Assembly (NCBI GenBank): GCA_005893365.1
Contig: VBPB01000038.1
Span: 1-7,607 of the forward strand
Direction: 5' to 3'
From: Candidatus Eiseniibacteriota bacterium
GTDB taxonomy: Bacteria > Eisenbacteria > RBG-16-71-46
Length of the DNA stretch: 7,607 bases
Shown here: positions 5,841 through 7,607 of the stretch, one piece after another
Layout: each line of letters starts with the position of its first letter
How positions within the stretch are numbered: the stretch's first letter is position 1
The notes under the pieces: model-generated
Told to the model about the DNA's origin: nothing
Databases searched by the model: none
Seen by the model: only the letters and a program-made list of their open reading frames with translations
Program-made: the position numbers and the translations under genes

Positions 5841-6098
5841 ATGTCCAAGGTCGCGCCGAGCCGCTCCGTCGGGCTCTGGTGGCTGTTGCTGCTGGCCCCG
5901 GTGTGCCTGCTGGCGGGATGGAGCCTGGGTCAGATGCCGACGGGTTCATCGCGTCTGGCCTCATCCGGCGGTGCCACCGGGGCGGCCGCGGCCCTCGCCG
6001 ATCCGGCCGCGCCGCCGCCCGAGACCATCTCCCGGTGGACGAGTTTCGAGCACGCGATGGTCGAGTCGCAGCGCACGGGCAAGCCGGTGATGATCGAC
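5841..6098 (+). pseudogene. Thioredoxin-fold protein, membrane-anchored, truncated before the CXXC
   Basis: ATG 5841 has GAGGG 7 nt upstream. Residues 1-35 form a signal anchor (SKVAPSRS then GLWWLLLLAPVCLLAGWSLG), followed by a Gly/Ala/Pro-rich linker (36-62). From residue 63 the text ISRWTSFEHAMVESQRTGKP then VMID matches the opening of periplasmic thioredoxin-like domains, which continue D-F-x-A-x-W-C-x-x-C. Here the resemblance ends at Asp86 (6096-6098). The frame stays open to 6371 (176 codons), but what follows is Arg/Pro-rich and unlike any domain. No W-C-x-x-C stretch turns up in other frames of 6099-6360, so this is a missing 3' end and not a simple frameshift. The product would have no redox site. 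Misassembly is an alternative to a real deletion. Confidence 0.6.
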
Positions 6099-6367
6099 CG
6101 TCGCCTGGATCCTCCAGGCCGCCCACCAAGGTCCGCTGAAACGTCGGTCCCGCGCCTCACGCGCTCCCCGGCCGCACGCCCGCGCCGACAGATAGACGTT
6201 GCCGCGCGGCGATGGGATGGGCGAATCTGCCCGCGCGGGCGCGCCGGCGGCCAGGGCCGCCTCGCCCGACGCTCCATCCGCCTTCCCACGTCACGCCCGA
6301 CGGCCTCGCACCGTGCCGGTCGAGGCGCCCGCGCGGGGCGGACTCAGGCGACGGCCCGGAGATCACC
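6099..6367. other. Stretch without a recognisable gene, after the thioredoxin-like break
   Basis: Several frames are open here on both strands, but all give Arg/Pro/Gly/Ala-rich low-complexity text with no domain I can recognise. No tRNA T-loop sequence and no IS-like terminal repeats are seen. The only clear structure is the inverted repeat at 6103-6119. It looks like junction or degenerate DNA. Confidence 0.5.
6103..6119 (+). repeat. Perfect inverted repeat at the breakpoint of the thioredoxin-like gene
   Basis: GCCTGGA (6103-6109), loop TCC, TCCAGGC (6113-6119) is a perfect 7-bp stem. It begins 5 nt after the last codon that resembles the thioredoxin family (6096-6098). Confidence 0.5.
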
Positions 6368-6493
6368 ATGAGAACGATGCAACGGGGCCGCCGCTCCACC
6401 GCGAGGCTCCGCGACGAGGCGTTCGAGGCAGCCGGGAAGCCGGTGGCGGGCGGTGGCACCGCCGCGGGCCACGGCACGAGGACGGGTCTCTGA
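6368..6493 (+). CDS. Small ORF of 41 codons overlapping the DUF1697 start
   Basis: MRTMQRGRRSTARLRDEAFE and then AAGKPVAGGGTAAGHGTRTG plus L and stop. ATG 6368 has GGAG 7 nt upstream (cccggagatcacc), a better SD than anything nearer the DUF1697 gene, and most third codon positions are G or C. I know no family for it. It is basic, with a Gly/Thr-rich tail and no membrane segment or signal peptide. Its TGA (6491-6493) overlaps a CTG (6490-6492) in the frame of the DUF1697 gene, so it could act as a leader cistron that hands ribosomes on. It may also be a chance ORF in degenerate DNA or the end of a lost gene. Confidence 0.4.
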   Translation: MRTMQRGRRSTARLRDEAFEAAGKPVAGGGTAAGHGTRTGL

Positions 6494-7062
6494 GCCCGGT
6501 CCGGCGCGTCGCGTTCCTGCGGGCCATCAACGTGGGCGGCCACACCGTGACGATGGAGGCGCTGCGCCGGCATTTCACGGCCCTCGGCTTCGCCGACGTC
6601 GAGACCTTCATCGCCAGCGGGAACGTGCTGTTCGACGCCGGCGCGTCCGATCGCGCCACACTGGAGCGGAAGATCGAAGCGCACCTGCACAGGGCGCTGG
6701 GCTACGAGGTCGCCACGTTCGTCCGCACCGCCCCCGAGGTGGTCGCGGTCGCGGGCTACCAGCCGTTCCCGGCGGCGCGGATCCGCGCCGCGGCGGCACT
6801 CAACATCGGCTTCCTCGCCGAGCCGCTGGGGGCCGCCGGCACGCGGACGTTGATGGGGCTCTCGACCGACATCGACGACTTCGCCGTGCACGGCCGCGAG
6901 GTCTACTGGCTGTGCGCCTCTCGGCAGAGCAAGTCCACGTTCACGAACGTTCGGTTCGAGAAGCTGGTGGGCGTGCGGGCCACCTTCCGCGGGGCCAACA
7001 CGGTCGCGCGGCTGGCGGCGATCCTCGACCGACCCCCCGCACCGCGCCGGACCAAGCGATAG
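6490..7062 (+). CDS. DUF1697-family protein, apparent CTG start
   Basis: 190 aa if it starts at CTG 6490, close to the family's usual length of about 180. DUF1697 proteins are small cytosolic proteins of unknown function. Signature regions: RRVAFLRAINVGGHTVTMEA near the N-terminus, FADVETFIASGNVLFD, a middle helix (RATLERKIEAHLHRALGYEV), LNIGFLAEPL, and the C-terminal block SKSTFTNVRFEKLVG with ATFRGANTVARLAAIL. The family usually has T-x-R-N-x-N-T; here Gly replaces the first Asn. The start is odd: between the family's normal N-terminus and GTG 6313 there is no ATG, GTG or TTG in frame. Extension to GTG 6313 or ATG 6199 would add 59 or 97 residues of low-complexity text. The CTG overlaps the stop of the small upstream ORF (CTGA), which would fit coupled re-initiation. 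The body call is firm; the start is not. Confidence 0.85.
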   Translation: MSPVRRVAFLRAINVGGHTVTMEALRRHFTALGFADVETFIASGNVLFDAGASDRATLERKIEAHLHRALGYEVATFVRTAPEVVAVAGYQPFPAARIRAAAALNIGFLAEPLGAAGTRTLMGLSTDIDDFAVHGREVYWLCASRQSKSTFTNVRFEKLVGVRATFRGANTVARLAAILDRPPAPRRTKR

Positions 7063-7119
7063 GCCGCCCGTCCCACATTCCGCCGCGCGCCGCGCGGTGA
7101 ATCCAACCCGGAGGTCCCG

Positions 7120-7563
7120 ATGGCCCAGGCCAAACCCAAGCCCAAGCCCAAGACCAGCGCCAAGACCAAGACGCAGCTCACCGCGGCGAGCGTCGATGCC
7201 TTTCTCGCGCGGGTCCAAGACGAGACGCTCCGTGAGGACTGCCGCGTCGTGATCAAGATCATGAAGCGGATCACCAAGGCTCCGCCCCGGATGTGGGGTG
7301 CCAGCATCGTCGGCTTCGGCACCACCCGGCTCGTCTACCCGAACGGCCGGGAGGCCGATTGGCCCATCGCCGCCTTCGCGCCGCGCGGTCGGGAGATCAC
7401 CGTCTACGGCATGGGCGCCATGCTCCCGCGGACCGCGCTGATGACGAAGCTGGGCCGGCACCGGACCGGCAAGGGCTGCCTCTATCTCAAGGGGCTCGCG
7501 GACGTGGACCTGGCCGTGCTCGAGCAGTTGATCGAGGGGTCGGTGAAGGCCAAGGCGAAGTAG
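7120..7563 (+). CDS. DUF1801-family (YdhG-like) protein with lysine-rich N-terminal tail
   Basis: 147 aa. ATG 7120 has a strong GGAGG (7110-7114), 5 nt spacing. Residues 4-18 are a Lys/Pro/Thr-rich tail (AKPKPKPKTSAKTKT) built from AAGCCC-like DNA repeats. The DUF1801 domain follows: VDAFLARVQDETLREDCRVV (25-44), a Trp-Gly segment RMWGASIVGFGT, then WPIAAFAPRGREITVYGMGA, and the hallmark C-terminal block LGRHRTGKGCLYLKGLADVD with LAVLEQLIEGSV. The chain ends in KAKAK. The family is widespread, cytosolic, and has no settled biochemical role. It follows DUF1697 by 57 nt on the same strand but carries its own strong SD. The basic tails at both ends could bind nucleic acid or simply aid solubility; that is inference. 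Confidence 0.88.
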   Translation: MAQAKPKPKPKTSAKTKTQLTAASVDAFLARVQDETLREDCRVVIKIMKRITKAPPRMWGASIVGFGTTRLVYPNGREADWPIAAFAPRGREITVYGMGAMLPRTALMTKLGRHRTGKGCLYLKGLADVDLAVLEQLIEGSVKAKAK

Positions 7564-7569
7564 CCGTCG

Positions 7570-7586
7570 CGGTCGCGCGGCGACCG
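7570..7586 (+). terminator. Short hairpin after the DUF1801 gene
   Basis: CGGTCGC (7570-7576), loop GCG, GCGACCG (7580-7586) forms a perfect 7-bp stem starting 7 nt after the stop. No T-tract follows before the window ends, so it is a weak terminator candidate. Confidence 0.3.
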
Positions 7587-7607
7587 GTCGGTGAAGCGCA
7601 GGCAGGG

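Noticed and set aside
4775..5848. 357-codon open frame on the minus strand
   Set aside because: Antisense to the antiporter; His/Arg/Glu-rich with no recognisable domain.
6157..7461. 434-codon open frame on the minus strand
   Set aside because: Antisense to the DUF1697 and DUF1801 genes, with low-complexity composition and no domain; a by-product of high GC.
1..7607. tRNA, rRNA, CRISPR array or IS element
   Set aside because: Reading both strands I saw no T-loop/anticodon pattern, no regularly spaced repeats and no transposase motif.

Overview
This is a compact, very GC-rich bacterial window with GC-dominated third codon positions, Shine-Dalgarno sites of the GGAG/GAGG type, and both ATG and GTG starts. 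The gene content (a DUF222-like HNH-nuclease N-terminus, a short-Q-loop cytochrome bd oxidase, a Rid-family protein, DUF1697 and DUF1801 proteins) suits an aerobic or microaerobic soil or subsurface bacterium, for example a Rokubacteria/Methylomirabilota-like or deltaproteobacterial lineage. That placement is inference only: there is no rRNA or marker gene here.

Layout. Positions 1-195 (minus) hold the 5' part of an HNH-endonuclease-type gene that runs off the left edge. A gene-poor stretch (196-650) contains an AT-rich island with a possible promoter. Next comes a plus-strand cluster: a 190-aa protein of unknown function with an Sm/Hfq-like barrel signature (651-1223), cydA (1269-2624) and cydB (2626-3672). 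The cluster probably forms one operon for a two-subunit quinol-oxidising terminal oxidase. Convergent to it is a Rid-family gene (3768-4169, minus). Diverging from that, across a C-rich repeat tract, is a CPA2-type cation/proton antiporter (4391-5743, plus). A thioredoxin-fold gene broken just before its active site follows (5841 to about 6098), then about 390 nt without a recognisable gene apart from a 41-codon ORF. Last come a DUF1697 gene (6490-7062) and a DUF1801 gene (7120-7563).

How the genes fit together: CydA and CydB form the oxidase. The Sm-like protein sits 45 nt upstream and may be co-expressed with it. The antiporter would use the proton-motive force, but no direct link to cydAB is visible. 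The Rid, DUF1697 and DUF1801 genes look like independent housekeeping or accessory genes.

Main points of interest: (1) the C-terminal coding tail of the Sm-like gene, stop codon included, is repeated right after cydB, so cydAB is flanked by a direct repeat; (2) an Sm-like protein is coupled to cydAB; (3) CydA has Ser where the conserved Q-loop Lys is expected and His where E. coli has Arg391; (4) the thioredoxin-like gene stops resembling its family just before the CXXC, next to a perfect inverted repeat; (5) the DUF1697 gene has no ATG/GTG/TTG at the expected start, but has a CTG overlapping the stop of a small upstream ORF.
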